From positions 1-64,000 of the forward strand of contig JACVRA010000051.1 in the NCBI GenBank assembly GCA_019828545.1: DNA of 64,000 nucleotides, in the 5' to 3' direction. The position numbers and the translations under genes are program-made. Positions 9,828-22,800 of the stretch are shown piece by piece. The DNA is from Paracamarosporium sp. OC-R06-R3 (lineage: Eukaryota; Ascomycota; Dothideomycetes; Pleosporales; Didymosphaeriaceae). Each line of letters opens with the position of its first letter. The stretch's first letter is position 1. The notes beneath the pieces are model-generated. The model saw nothing but the letters and a program-made list of their open reading frames with translations, ran no database searches and had not been told where the DNA came from.

Positions 9828-11674
9828 CTATTTGATCCGCTGCTGGTCTAGACGCATCGTTTGCAAAAGGCTTGGATCGAGCCCTTTAGGAACAGTATCA
9901 CGATGATCATCGTGGAAGTTCCAATTTTCAGCCTGCACCACAATCAAGACTTTCAATTCCGTTTTCGTATCCTTCGCTATTTCCAACATTGTTCCAATAT
10001 ATTCGCTCGGATTGATGTCGTCGTCGTTTGCATCCGGACGGTTAATGACGATGAAGACCGACTCGTTCTGGAGGTCGATTGTCCTTAGCAATGCTTCCTT
10101 CAAATCCCTCGAACGATCATACTCTGGCCCTGTTATACACCGGTTGAGATGATTCCAGTCATCGGCGTTTCTCAACACTCTGGGGTTGGCGTCCAATAAC
10201 TGATAGACCAAGCGAGCCAACACATCCTCGTACTTACTGTGCTTATTACACATTTCGAATGCGACGGTACGGCCATTTTTCAGCAAGTCCTGTGTTATAT
10301 CCACAGCCACGGGTGATAGCCACGAATCTTCCACCAAAGCAATTCCGGTATGGTTCGACCCACAAAGAACGAACACGACTGATCCACCCCTGGTCCAATG
10401 GTTGTCTTTGTCCTGTGCGAGGAAATCTTCAATACCAAATTTTTGACGGTGCCTGTCTCTGTCGAATTTGCTGCGGAGGAAGTCTCGATAACCCACCAAT
10501 TCTTCTTTTGCATCATTGTAGCGGTAGTCCCCAAGCTTCAGAGGTTGTCGGAATTCTGCAATCGATGTTCTCTCTCTAAATTGCTGCATATCTGGGATTT
10601 CTCAGCCCAGAATGATGTTTGCGAGGTAAGAGTACTCACTTTCTACCTCCTGCTTCAAATCATCTACATGCTGAGCCAGAAGTGCCTCGCATCTCATTCT
10701 GACTCGACTGAAATTCTCGCGCATGCTTTGCTCCATGATCTCGAACTCAATGGGTTTTCCCATACTACGCAGATGTCGACCTGTGAGGTAAGCACCGTAT
10801 ATTACTAATCCGACACTTCCAGGGAGTATGACATACTAAAGGTTGAGCTCTGGAAGTAAACCGTAGCTTCTCGAGCCAGTAGTATAACGTCCTTATATGC
10901 ATCGGATAACATTTCTCCAAGGTTTGGATCGGGGTATATTCTCTGATATATGTTCAAGTCCGGTAAGCGATCCGATATATTGCCCATAGCAGATACAATA
11001 GCCGCCTCGTTTTTAGATTTCATTGTAACTGCCTGCACGAGTGTTACTGACAGACCTGAGTTAACATATTGGATAAGCGAAAATGGTGTCTGTTCTTTTG
11101 TCGGGCAGTCATGGGAATTGGTTGTTCAGAGTCAGCATTAGAAAACTTACCGAGAACAGCAGGGCAAGTGTTGCAGTCGCAATGCCTCCATACTGTGCAT
11201 CTGCCGAAGACAGGATTTTGACTATACCAGAGTATGCTTTGAGGAATCTATCGAATTCAAGAACGAACCGTTCCGTCTTGGCATAGGCTCGATGGATACC
11301 CCGAGTCCTTGTCTGTTCCAGATCGGATTTCGCGCTACGCAGTGATGCAGATTCGTTTTGAACGTACTTGGACAAATCCTCAAGCGACATACCATTCAAT
11401 AAGCTCACAAAGTCCTCACTACGAGTGCTTTTGGATTCGGTATCCGTTATTCTATTTCCTCTTCTTGGGGCTACGAATTGATATATTTCATGCTTCACCC
11501 TTTGCTTGGCTTTCGTGATTCTCTGGAGGATAAAGGCCTCATGGCCTTCAATGACTTGCGCAGCAGATATTTCCCTTCGATTTCGGTCATTCTTGCTACA
11601 TAGTTTCCCAAAGCCCCGTTCATTACGTACCCTTTAAACCAAGCTAGCCCTGACGGTTCCTGCCTCTCGGTCAT
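9828..11674 (-). CDS. DUF7708 STAND-like protein with degenerate P-loop
   Basis: Five exons (11674-11631, 11574-11151, 11032-10837, 10780-10640, 10591-9828) join to 522 residues with all phases consistent; introns are 56, 118, 56 and 48 bases. Residues of exons 2-3 match the DUF7708 domain that heads many fungal STAND/NLR-like proteins: SAAQVIEGHEAF, AYSGIVKILSSADAQYGGIA, MKSKNEAAIVSAM, DLNIYQRIYPD. A helical linker follows. Then comes an NTPase-like segment: VVFVLCGSNHTGIA near residue 346 sits where a Walker A loop is expected but lacks the GK[S/T], and VFIVINRPD resembles a Walker B strand. The protein stops soon after, with no repeat domain (WD, TPR or ankyrin). It may be a signalling or truncated, nucleotide-binding-dead member. 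The divergent neighbour is an AAA ATPase. Function is inferred only from family. Confidence 0.8.
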
Positions 11675-12797
11675 CTCTGATATGGGCCAGATGTTCGTGG
11701 TTAGGTCAATAACAGTCTGCTCTGGACTATGGTGCGAGATTGGACTTCAGCTAGACCCCGAAATCTTGCGGCTGAAATTCTTAGAGTCGTCAGTAGAAAT
11801 CATTGGACAGCCTCGTTGTCATGAAACCCCGCTCATGCATGCATGCTCACCGGTTTCTAAGCAAGAGCTTTTAATCTTCGGCTATATTAAGCCTAATCCA
11901 GAAGGTGTCACGCGCAACCTATCGTTGCGGCACATTCTGATGCGGAGCCACCTGTTTGGAAGGATCGGCATTTGTCCCTATACAACATCGAAGAGATGTC
12001 AACCTTGATCGAAACACCATGTGCAAACAACGATTACAGGCAGTTATTAACCATTGTACCGCTAATAAAGACGTACCTGCGATAGACGGTCGACAAGCAT
12101 GTCCGGGCTTCCACCCCAGAATTTTGACGCCGAAAACGGAATTCCCCATACATAGGAACGAATCGATCGGTGTCAGCTCGTGTCAGCGAAGCGAACTTTG
12201 ATTTTCATGCGGTCGCTTTTGGTATAGGATATATTGATTGCCTTGGATGTCAATGTAGTCTGCATGCTATGATAAATATCTGTCGAATCAGGTGTTCCGT
12301 CAACACACACCCAGATCACCAAATGAAGAACGTGGCGTAGTCTACGCTCAAGTCCGATGCGAACTGATAACGAATTCAGCTCGGATATAGTTCTAAACAT
12401 GTAGGCTGACAACATTAACTACAGGGGGGAGGATCGCATGCGCGACGCATTCCGTGGTTACCTCCACTATAGAGGCCATTCACATGCAACAGCACACTCC
12501 CAGATATACTGACATACACTTTTTTCAGCACAAGGCCAGTACATTCAGACATATATTGGGCAATCAGACCTGTCGACTCAAACCCATTAGTCCTCTTCAG
12601 ATATACTACGCTGACCGTACACTTCCTATCTACGCATCGGGCCGTCAGTCGACTCCAAGTCTATTACCTCTCACAAATCCCTAGTAGCTTCAGTAGTGGT
12701 TAATCCGCCTTTCTTCCGACTCAGCGTCAATCATCTCTCCCATTGAAGCGGCTCTAGTCGCCTCTACTTGAGCTTTGGCAGACAGCAGGTGTTCGCC
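11675..12797. promoter_or_regulatory. divergent region between DUF7708 and AAA genes
   Basis: About 1.1 kb between two divergent starts. Short minus-strand open stretches at 11919-12415 (for example ISELNSLSVRIGLERRL) look faintly coding. They are broken in frame and I could not join them, so they may be remains of an older gene. The rest shows nothing specific. Confidence 0.35.
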
Positions 12798-15756
12798 ATG
12801 GATCATGATACTGCCAACACTCCTTCGCTCTCAGTATTCCTCCTATCCACTACTTCGCCTGCCAAAACTAATGATTCAGGACACCGACGGGAAAACTCGA
12901 ATCTCGGCTCTAGAGTACCGCTACATAGAGCTGCTAGAAGCGAAGATAACTCATCTTGAGGGCCAACTCACAACTGTGGGTCTAGAGGACCTGGAAGGCA
13001 AAGCTAAGGTCAGTCACGGCCCTTTGTAAGCCTGCGCACACATGTTCCACGTCATAGGCCACTGCAATTATGTACCGCTTTCGAGAATATGACATGAGCG
13101 TTCACTTGACGACTCAGCTTGAACAATATTACAGAACTGACTGCGATACAAGGCACTAGAGCCTGTTGTTGGTGATGGCAATAACAAGGCTGACAAGGAC
13201 AATGAGGCTAAGGTAAGCATATCCCGCGAAGATGGCACACTTAAATTAAAGAGTTTTCCAGGGAACAGACGCCCTGGATTCCACTGACGAAGATGATGTG
13301 GAAGAGCCGAGATACAAGACTATTACGAGCAAGTGGGACTCTGACGATGGATATTTTAAAGATGTTGATACTACCAAAAAGGAGAAAGACAAGCCACTCC
13401 ATGGCCCTCAGAACAAATCACAACGAGCCTTCACTTTCCGCAAATTTATCATGAAGCCTCGTTTTCGATCTAGTCGGAGCGAAACTGAATCTGTCTCATC
13501 AGAGGTTGAGATCGAGTTCAAACCACTTCAGCTTTTGCTGGGCAAATTAACCTCGCAATGGGGCTGGAAAGACGTAGTGACTAACTGCCGGTCACCGTAC
13601 ATTCCACTTATACATTCCTGGGATCAAGCACTAGAAGAATCCCGGAAGATCATTGAAGAGGAGCCGGAGGATGAGAAACAAGCCCGTGCTGATCTAGCAG
13701 AGTTGTTGAAACAGCTTTCCACAGAATCAGGGTACTTGCCACTGGACAACTACCTGAAAGCCCGGAATGCAATGATTGAAGACAAAACGATCACGCATAG
13801 TGCTCTATTTACCCTATTTCCTCCTGGTACTCTCATCATATCTCATCCATTTTTGGATCAACCGCAGGTGTTTTCGGTGCAATCCTGTGACGGTTTTGTT
13901 TCAGAGGATGAGACTTTCGACTTGATCTGTTACAGCTTCGACTGGAACGGCCAGGAGTTTAGCAGGGTTCCTTATCAGATGAAAATACCATACTGGAGTG
14001 CTGATCGACGAAGCATCCTTGACTTACCGTTCTACCCACTGGAAAAATATGTTAACGCCAATGCAAAAGTGGGCACAGAGGCCAAGTCCTTGGAAAGGCT
14101 GAAAGACAAGCTGACCGCACGTGGAAAATTGTTCGTAAAGTACTGTACGGCTGAGCCAGGCAAACAGATGTTCAAATATACGGGCGATGCACATTTCCAC
14201 AACAGACCAAGTCTCTTACACAGAATCGATAGCTCGGTCAATGAGCGCGTCCGATCATCCGACGATTCGATGTCCGGATCGGCGATCAATGAGAGCAATG
14301 GCCACTTGGATCCACATGTTATAACCAAGAAAAAGGTTTGTTGCAAGTCCAACATCCTGCCCTATACGTTACTGATATTGGATAGGTGGATGGCACCACT
14401 ATGGTAGACTTTACTTCATTTTATGAGTACCTGTCGCCCAACACTCCAATCCTCGGTCCATTGAACAAGTACGAGGGTCAACTAGAAACCTTGTCCCCAG
14501 AGCGAAGAACAAGCAGCATCTTCCGCAAGATGTACAAATTCGATTGGGACAGACACTCGAAGGACAAAACTATGACCGACGAACAATACATGTTGTGTCC
14601 TCCTCGGGTTCTAGGATACGCGCTGAAACAGAAGAGATGGGCGCAGCTATTAGTCGATAAGCTCGAAGCACCTAAAGAGGCTGATGCAAGCACTTTCCAG
14701 AACAAACTCCAGCTAGAGCAGGAATATAAGGACCTGGTCCGCAAGTCCGTCGCAGCTCATCAGAAGGGCAAGAAGCCCAACAGCTCAGGGAATTACCTTG
14801 CCCTAGAGGATTTTGCACCAGACAAAGGTCGAGGTCTGATCATCATGTTATACGGTACGATGCGGCACTATCCAGTAACATGCTCCGTTTTTCAGTTCCA
14901 AAATCGCTGATACTGCTAGGTCACCCTGGTGTCGGTAAGACTCTGACCGCAGAGAGTGTTGCTCTGATGGCGGGCAAGCCTTTGTTGTCCGTTGGTGTAT
15001 CCGATATTGGCATTGATGGAGATAAAGTCGAAGCGAACCTACAGAGAATTTTCGACCTCGCAGGAAAGTGGGAGGCTGTTCTACTCTTGTAAGATCTACT
15101 GCGATAGTGCATCGTTCTCACTGACGATTTCTAGTGACGAAGCGGACGTTTTCTTGGAAGCCCGTGGTGAAGGCGAGAATGACTTGAGGCGCAATGCAAT
15201 GGTATCTGGTCTGTTTTCTCTCCTGATTGGTAAATTTCAGATATTGATCAGAGCTACAGTCCTCCTCCGTGTGCTCGAATACTACGACGGGATACTCATT
15301 ATGACGACAAATCGCATGAAATCTTTCGACATCGCTGTACAAAGCCGCATTCGTACGTCGTATTTCCCCTCTTAAGTCATTCACTCACCTAAGGCTTTAG
15401 ACATCGCAATCAAGTACGAAGAGCTCAGCCGAGACCAGCAAAACAACATTTTCCGTCACTTCTTGCAACAGCTACAAGATAAGAAACTCATCCATGATTT
15501 CGAAAGGTTGATGAAGTGGATCGAAGGTCGTCCGAACAGCAAAATGGCCTTCAATGGGCGGCAGATACGGAACATTGTGAGCACGGCTTTGGGTTTGGCA
15601 ATCACAGGAGCAGAGGACGATGAATATGAAGAAGTTCGTAACGTTGGTAGCGGACGACTTGAAAGGATACACCTGGAAAAGGTAATGGAGCAAACGATGT
15701 TGTTCAAGATGGAATTGAAAAGCCAAGAGGACAACTTCAAAAAGAACAACAAGTAA
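12798..15756 (+). CDS. DUF7025-type AAA ATPase
   Basis: Nine exons (12798-12833, 12880-13008, 13153-13212, 13262-14335, 14386-14854, 14920-15088, 15135-15208, 15260-15352, 15401-15756) give 819 residues with closed phases. Exon 3 and its 144-base upstream intron are the least certain part. The N-terminus carries a short coiled coil (YIELLEAKITHLEGQ). Residues about 130-360 fit the DUF7025 region (FKPLQLLLGKL, LFTLFPPGTLI). The ATPase core has Walker A GHPGVGKT at about 590-597, Walker B VLLFDEAD at about 643-650, then EYYDGILIMTTNR as sensor 1 and an arginine-finger-like QSRI. The C-terminal lid is helical. Such fungal AAA proteins resemble BCS1/proteasomal-type ATPases, but their substrates are mostly unknown. 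Position beside a STAND-like gene suggests a variable, perhaps immunity-type locus (inference). Confidence 0.88.
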
Positions 15757-16569
15757 AGCCCCTACGACGGCTGGTCGGAAACGAGACTTCAACAACTTAG
15801 TCTCTTTCCTCGTGGGAGGTCTACTTCTTGAAGATCCCTCTATAATTACTCAGAAGTTTCCAGTCTGAATATATAGTCCTGCTTCATAAGAGAAAATTAC
15901 TGGTAGTAAGATTATGAAATAAGACTAGTCATACTATCATTATATTATCTCTATGGGTAATACATCGATAAGATTAAAGTATTAGGAGACGGCCCGAAAA
16001 GGACGTCTTTAGGCATAAGTAACACCTGTTAGCGCCCAACAGGGCCAGACTAGGGCTCTAGAGTATATAGAGCCCCGGAGTCGCGGAGGGACTCCCCAGC
16101 GATTCGTCTCTACTTAGAAATTGAACTTGTTTACCTTGACTACCGTTCTGTGTATTTCACATTATCAAGTTACTCTAATTAATGCCAAGAGGCTACTACT
16201 AGGCCTATGACAGAAGTTTGAAGTTTGGTTGCGATGGGAGTGCGTTGTCGTTTGGGTGTGGCGCCATAGAGTCTCGAATCTTTTCTCAGCTCGGTTAATA
16301 GACAGCCGCTAGGTGTTGAGCCTATCAATGTGTTGAAGATCAAATAGTCCATTTGTCAGAATAGATTGGTGATGCTGTAGATGAAAATTGAATGTGTACT
16401 ATTGTGCCTTCGAAATACAGATTTAAGAGCATGGAACTAAAGAAGTATTAGAGTAGGAATCTGTTTTCAATCATATCGACAACTGAAAGATAGACTGCTA
16501 AGATTAGACATAACACCATCGAATTACCACCGAAGAATGGTAAAAAACCAGTGCAATTGCATCTTGTTG
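15757..16569. other. AT-rich spacer with LTR-like fragment
   Basis: Convergent spacer between the AAA gene and the WD40 gene. 15830-16000 is AT-rich. 16027-16160 looks like part of a long terminal repeat (separate entry). The remainder to 16569 is AT-rich and empty. This spacer marks the change from accessory-looking to core genes. Confidence 0.45.
16027..16160. mobile_element. possible solo LTR fragment
   Basis: Begins TGTTAGCGCCCAAC and ends TTCACA, so it has TG...CA termini. It contains TATATAG inside a hairpin whose 8-base arms are GGGCTCTA (16053-16060) and TAGAGCCC (16068-16075). GC content is higher than in the flanks. I find no clear target-site duplication, so this is a tentative call; a structured RNA or plain spacer are alternatives. 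Confidence 0.3.
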
Positions 16570-17936
16570 CTAATATGGTGCAAATCTACTCTTCTTACCC
16601 TCTTCCTCTCCTTTTCGTTTGTCCTTCTTCTTGTCCTTCCGCTTCTCCTTCCTATCCTTCGATTTTGACTTTACTTTAGTAGCCTCATCAATTTCCATAT
16701 TCTCTTCGCTTGGCATTTTCCATGCGCGTACATGACTGTCTTCTCCACAAGTGTAGGTTGTTTGCGTCTGTGAGTGATAAGCATCTATGATATAGTATTA
16801 GAAATTACGTAAGGATACTTACATGGGCGTCAGTGAACAAGTCACGAACGATCTCTTCTCCATGGGCACCCTGAAATTGGTTCGGTTGCTGTGGATCGCA
16901 AATGTAGTCGAGGGGACCACCTTGCGCATTCTTTTGCATGGGATAGAGCGCAAGATCACCAGAACTGTTATAATCAGTGTTCAGTTCGATAATCAAAAAG
17001 ACTGATGTTAAACAGCTAATTTACCTGTGCTTCCCTGCTGCAAGATAGGCTTTATCGCCCACCCAATGCATCTTAGCCAAATACTCGCATCCCAGCTGCT
17101 CCCGCGTATCACCATACGCTTTGGGTTTTGGTTCCTCTTTCTCCTCCTCTTGGCTCTGTAGCGCGTAGAAGCTTAGCGTTTCGTCCGTACCCATAGCATA
17201 AATGTCAGTTGTAGGATACATGAAGCCTGCGCGAGCAATGGCAGAGCGATGGTTGATGACCTGGTACAGTGCATCATCCTCATCCGCTTGATTGATGTCA
17301 AAGATGTTGACTAGGCCATCTGTGCTCGCGGACAACAGCAGGTTCGGAAGGTTAGGATGGATTTGTAGGTCGGTAACCGTGTCTGTGTGTGACTCCACAT
17401 ATTCGCGGACAGGAGTTTGTGGACTGCGCTGGTCCCAGATGTAGACTGGGGAGCCGCGTGGTCCATCATCAGGATTCTCAATACCAGCGGCGAGGAAATT
17501 TTTCTCGGCATTGCAAATAAGGGATGATATAAGTTTCTGTGCTTTACCAAGGTTAGTATTCCGTTGAGATATACCTGCTGGGCCGCTTACGACTTTGAAT
17601 CTCTGTCACTGCAGTTCCTGGGGTTCTCTTATCCCAGAATTTGATCAGCCCATCTCTTCCTGCAGTCGCTACGAGGTTGCTCTGCTGGTCGTTGCCGCGC
17701 TCCAAGCACGTGACTTTTTCGTTTACGCTTTTAACGACACCATTCGGGAGTACGTTGAGCGTTGCTGGGTCGAGGAAGCGAAGGGAGTCGTCAGATGCGA
17801 TTACAGCAAGCTGATCAGTTCGACTGTATGTGAGTGGGTCTTGGCGCGGAGCGGTGGAGATGATCCTGTAGATGTACGAATTGGGCGGCAACCCCAGGTT
17901 GGATTGGCCAAGCTGCGACGCGTTTTGCTGGGCCAT
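16570..17936 (-). CDS. WD40 repeat protein, WDR89-like
   Basis: Four exons (17936-17591, 17541-17025, 16964-16823, 16767-16570) give 400 residues; introns are 49, 60 and 55 bases. WD-repeat strands are visible through the chain: DSLRFLDPATL, DGLIKFWDKRTP, SPVYIWDQRS, DGLVNIFDINQ, SHVRAWKM. The order and spacing fit WDR89, a beta-propeller protein whose yeast and plant relatives are nuclear or nucleolar and poorly studied. The last about 35 residues are a lysine-rich basic tail (KVKSKSKDRKEKRKDKKKDK), which fits nucleolar targeting. It is divergent from the succinate dehydrogenase subunit gene, 819 bases between starts. No catalytic role is expected; it probably serves as a scaffold. Confidence 0.85.
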
Positions 17937-18755
17937 AATGCCTTTGTGTCTTCTCTTTCAAAAAGTCACCGCGTTGTTGAAGTGCAGCGATATTTCATTG
18001 TTGTCTGGGCTAGTTGTGGTTGCAACAGGTTTGGCGAGTGAAGTGCTGGAACAAAAAAATTTTTGAGGGGGCAGGCCTGGAGGGTGGTCACAGTCATCAC
18101 AGTATGAAGCAGATTAAGAGTTACATTCACAATTAGAATGAATGCTCTACATGGTTTTGCGTATTCCGGGGCCTTTTCTGCTCAATTCAATCAGTGCAAT
18201 ACGGCGCCAAACAAGCAACCCTTCGGTCGTCGGGAAGCACCGGAACCCGCAACATAAAACGTTTCTTCAAAGCCGCTTGTTCTCGCAAGGCTTCCGAATC
18301 GCGAAGACGAATTATGACCATTCAGAGATGTCGGTAGACATTACGTAGACAGAGACACCAAGTGAAGTAAAACTCTGTAGAAAGTGTAGCCCTGGATATG
18401 AAACTCATCAGGTCATAATTTAGGCCAAATGAGCGATTAACTACGGGCGTTCTTCGCGGATCCCTCATCTCCCAGTACCACTGACATAACGCCAGCGGAA
18501 AGGCCGTCACTCCGCGATCTCATCCCCGAGGGTTGATGCGGCGATATCGAGGTTCCTGGAGAGAAGAAGAGCAGGGCCGCGCGGGTCGAGGAATTTTCGG
18601 GTGCCATTCGAGCGTTGACTAAGCGGGGCGCTCCCATTGGCTGCTTCGGCAACGGCTCGGATGCGAGGTACGATTGTGAGCGCAGAGCAACGACATCACC
18701 ACCACCGACGACGACCCTCTCCCCTCCACAGCAATTGGCAGCGGCTGCACGCATC
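17937..18755. promoter_or_regulatory. divergent region, WDR89-like/SDH subunit
   Basis: Holds the promoters of two housekeeping-type genes. The part next to the dehydrogenase start is GC-rich. No long repeat or extra gene is supported. Confidence 0.45.
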
Positions 18756-19380
18756 ATGGCTTCCCAGCGAGTGTTCCAACTTGGCCTGCGACGGGCGGCA
18801 GCCCCCAGCTTCAGATTCCAGCCCGTCGGGCGCATGGTGCAGCGGAGGTACGAGACTCGTGACAGCATCACCAGCTGCTCACCCCATCAACACGCAAGCC
18901 CAAGACACGTGAAGCTGACCGTGCGACAGACTCGCGAACACACAGAGCACTGGAAAGGTCAGCCAGGAGACTGGGGAAGAGATCCTTGTGAAGCAGCGCC
19001 TCCAGCGTCCCGTCTCCCCGCATCTTGCCATCTACCGACCCCAGATTACATGGTACGCTTCCGGTATCAACCGTATCACCGGCGTCATCCTCAGCGGCGG
19101 TCTTTATATCTTCGGCATCGCATATCTCGCTGCTCCTACGCTCGGCTGGCACCTCGAGAGCCAGTCCATAGTCGCCGCGGTTGCGGCATGGCCGTTGTGG
19201 GCTAAGGCTTCTGCCAAGTTTGCCATTGCTATGCCATTCTTCTTCCACAGCCTACAAGGCTTGAGGCATTTGGTTTGGGACTTCGGTGTTGGATTCAAGA
19301 ACATTACGGTTGCGCGAACCGGCTGGACCGCTGTGGGCACCACGTTCGCCTTGTCGGCCTACTACGCCTTCTTCCATTAA
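18756..19380 (+). CDS. SDH3: succinate dehydrogenase cytochrome b subunit (SDHC)
   Basis: Two exons, 18756-18847 and 18930-19380, give 180 residues; the 82-base intron has GTACGA, a GCTGACC branch site and a CAG acceptor, joining in phase 2. The Arg-rich, acid-free N-terminus (MASQRVFQLGLRRAAAPSF) is a mitochondrial targeting sequence. The mature part starts with RPVSPHLAIYRPQITWYASG followed by NRITGV, the quinone-site region of the family. Three transmembrane helices follow. HSLQGLRHLVWD supplies the haem-ligand histidine region. The protein anchors complex II in the inner membrane and passes electrons from succinate to ubiquinone. Length is normal. This subunit is one of the targets of SDHI fungicides, which is known for the family rather than shown here. 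Confidence 0.95.
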
Positions 19381-19871
19381 ACGCGGCAAATCAAGAGGAT
19401 GGAAAAATTCAGGCGCCGGGGAGCTGGGTCCAAGTCGAGCAAAGGTGGCGAAGAGGAGGGAGGCACTGGGAGATTACAACTGTACATTTTCTGTTTGAAA
19501 CATTCAGTCTTAGACGCAATTGACTTACTATGAACTTGCTGTCTACCATGCGTATCTCAATTGCTCTGTTCTGTCACTCCAAAGACAGACCGGCGAACCA
19601 GTCATATAACTTCCTCAACTTGGGATAAACCAAGCAGTAACCTCTCCTGAAAGTCTACTTCTTGTAATCTGAGCTCGCCTGATATCACCAATGATGCAGA
19701 CTCTTCTATGGTATACTCAATGACATGGCCGCTACCGTGAACAAAGAAACACCAAAAACGCCGTCACGTGAAAGCGCGACGCACCCAACCGGCGAATTTA
19801 CGTGACGAGGCTAAATGCAACGCATCCTCCCCATCTTCGCTCCGGAACAGCCTCGGCAGGCTGCCGCAGCC
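19381..19871. other. spacer between SDH3 and Crb2-like gene
   Basis: Holds the 3' end of SDH3 and the 5' region of the next gene. A second in-frame ATG upstream at 19815 precedes the chosen start. No repeat or other gene is seen. Confidence 0.45.
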
Positions 19872-22800
19872 ATGGCGGAGTCGCAAGAGTGCACTTTGCT
19901 CAAAGACAAACTTTACGATGTGAGCTGTCTTCTCCTTGCGCGCTCGTATGCAGTGGCCCAGCACCCCGGTCACTCGTGCAGATCAATGCGTCGTGCTATC
20001 TGAGCGCATCCTCTGACGCCACTAGGACCCGTCTCAACTTTCTCAGTTGCTCCGCCAGCGGGCAGGCAGCCACTTCTCCATTCACTACATCGACTCGATT
20101 TCACATTCCTCCGTCAACGCGGCGTCCACTTTCGCTGCGGAGGGGCTGCCTAGCCCGCAGCGTGCCGCCGCAGCGCGTCCACTCTCACTTTCACCAACGC
20201 GCGCAGTATCCCGACGCGTCCGCTTCGACTCGCGACATGTCACGCCGAGCCTTTCCAAGCACAACTCTGCACCAGCTAGTACGGAGGAATTATTGAAGAA
20301 GAAGGAAGACACGCGCAAGATCTACCAAACGTTCAACAGCGCCATGGATGCTCCCGGCGACACGCAAGTGGATCCTGACATTTTCAAGGATCTTACTAGC
20401 GGTATCTATGGCAGCAACAGCATGCTTGGGGCCGCTCCCGAGCCTGTGGCATTAGCTCCTGAAGATGCGAGTTCACAATCGGCGAGGGATTATGTGGCAG
20501 TATCGAGTCAAGAACAACGTAGTGGTGGCATAACGAGCCCCATGTCGATAAACGATGACCCAGACTCTCGCGCTCATTATGCAGAGACTAGTCCTCTCAA
20601 ACTATTCGAAACTCCGGCAGCGTATACGAGCAGGAAGCGGGACACCCAAGGTCAGACGCTGAGCTCGGTGGCTAGAACGAATACAACCCCGGGCACTGAT
20701 CTATCGGCTTCTGCCTTCTTTGGCTTTGGCGAAACGGAAGATGCCAACGGCATGTCTCTCACTCAAGCCTTCAATGCTACGCAAGCAAAGACATCACCCG
20801 CGGCAGGCAATCTTAATGACGATGTCGTCTTCCAGCGGCCTTCCCCAAATTTTGCGCGCCCACGTCATTCAAGTCCTGGCGCCATGGTTTCCAGTCCAAC
20901 CAAGGCACATAGCAGACAGGCGCCAATGACCGATCAAGTATTGAGGTCTTCTAGCGAACCACGCGCCGATTATGAATCGATGAAGCATTCGCAGGAACGA
21001 CGAAGCCGTGTGCGAGCAAGCGAAGAGATGGACCTTGTCGAGAGACAAGACAGTTGGGAAGAACCCACGGGAGTCGGCAAGCATTTAGCTCGGCAGAAAG
21101 CAAAGAACCGATTCGATCAAGAAGCCGCCAAATTGCTTTCACACGTGTCAGCTCCGACACCTTCAGCGCGCCGGCCACGCAAGCGTGGCTTACTTTCCAA
21201 GAGGGCAACTACGATCTCGCCAAAGAAAGCCACAAGGACAGAGCGTGCTTCCCAATACGGGCCCTACGACGGCGCAGGTACCGATGCCCCGTACGAATTA
21301 TCGCAACCTGCGTCAAGGCCCGATCACGAGGAAGATTCACCTGATGAGCTGTCCCAAGACTTTTTCAACCACCGCTCCGCTCCGGCCGACACAGTGAGAG
21401 GGGCTGTGACTGAACAACGTGTTCAGGTACCCCATACTTCTTCACACCCGCTTCACGCTCTTTCTGGGCACCATTCGCGCAACCCCTCTCAACCAGACGC
21501 ATCGCCGCCACAGACGCAATCGGAATCACACATTCGAGGCTCGGCCTCTCAGCATTTGCCCAAAAGTCTTTCGAGGCTCCGTAGTAGCAGGGAAACCGAA
21601 GTGGTTATGGACTCGCAGCCCGACCCGGTAGGCACGTCCGGCGCTTCGCAACCTGCTCCACTTCGATACCCATCTTCTCCATCAATTAACCAGTATAGTA
21701 TCAATCAAACAACGATGCTGCCTAAGTCGGCGCTAGTGTCCTCACCCATCTCGTCGGCAATTCCCATGCCACCACAGTCCAGCTCCCTAGAACAGGGCAT
21801 GGCGATTAGGAATGGAGATACAACCGAGGGAGCCGAAGAGGGTGTCCCCAGCAGTCCACCCCTCATCGCGCATGACGACATTACCTACGATGAGCACGCC
21901 TACGAAGAACATTCGGACGACGAGCGAGGGGAGCAGGAAGCACAAGCAAGTGAGGATGATGTGGAGATGGTTGGGGAAGACGACGAAGAGCACTTACCCA
22001 CGCCGCAGAAGCAACCTAGCACAGATGCAGTACCAAATTCTGAAGGTGAGGTAGAAGACGAGAAGCACGTTCAAAGCATGCGAAACGATGATGAAGTGCC
22101 TGAGACCATCGAGCAAGAGCATGAGCAGGACATATTTATCCAATCCAGTCATCCGGCAGAAGACCAAGGAGACAACGCAGACACATCTATGAGGTCGCCT
22201 CACACGGAACACCAATCGACGGTTCCCGATGCTGATGATGTGCTCGAAGAGACTCAACCTTCTTTGTTCCCTGCTGCAAATGCTACGCAGCTAGATCCTT
22301 CCGCGAAGGCTACTGGGAATGCCACTACGAAAATGATAGGCATTGAGAATGGTGACCAAGACCAAACCAATAGCAACGATCGATTTGATATCGCGAAGGA
22401 GCAGCAGCCGACGTTGCAAAAGGCCAACCAAATCAACGGCACCATAGAAGACATGACTGTACCTTCCCCAGTGGGCTTCAAGGGCCGTTCTTTGCTCGAA
22501 ATCGCAAATCAATCAGATACGCAACGATCGATTGATCTTGGCGGACTTGAGCTACCACAACTCAGTGTGGATGAGGATTTGGATGAGCCTTTAGAGGCAG
22601 TGGCAGCTCGGGTTTCGCCCTTCCATCCGCAGAAGAGACGCCGGACGACTTATACAACGAAGAAAGCCTTCCGAAGCCCTATTAAAGACACAGACCCTGT
22701 TTCGGATCAGTTAACTAGTTCACCCCACGAAGGCGTGTCGCACACGCTAGGTTGGTCCCCTCCCACAACCCAGGATCAAGAAGCCCAAGGAGCACGGGTC

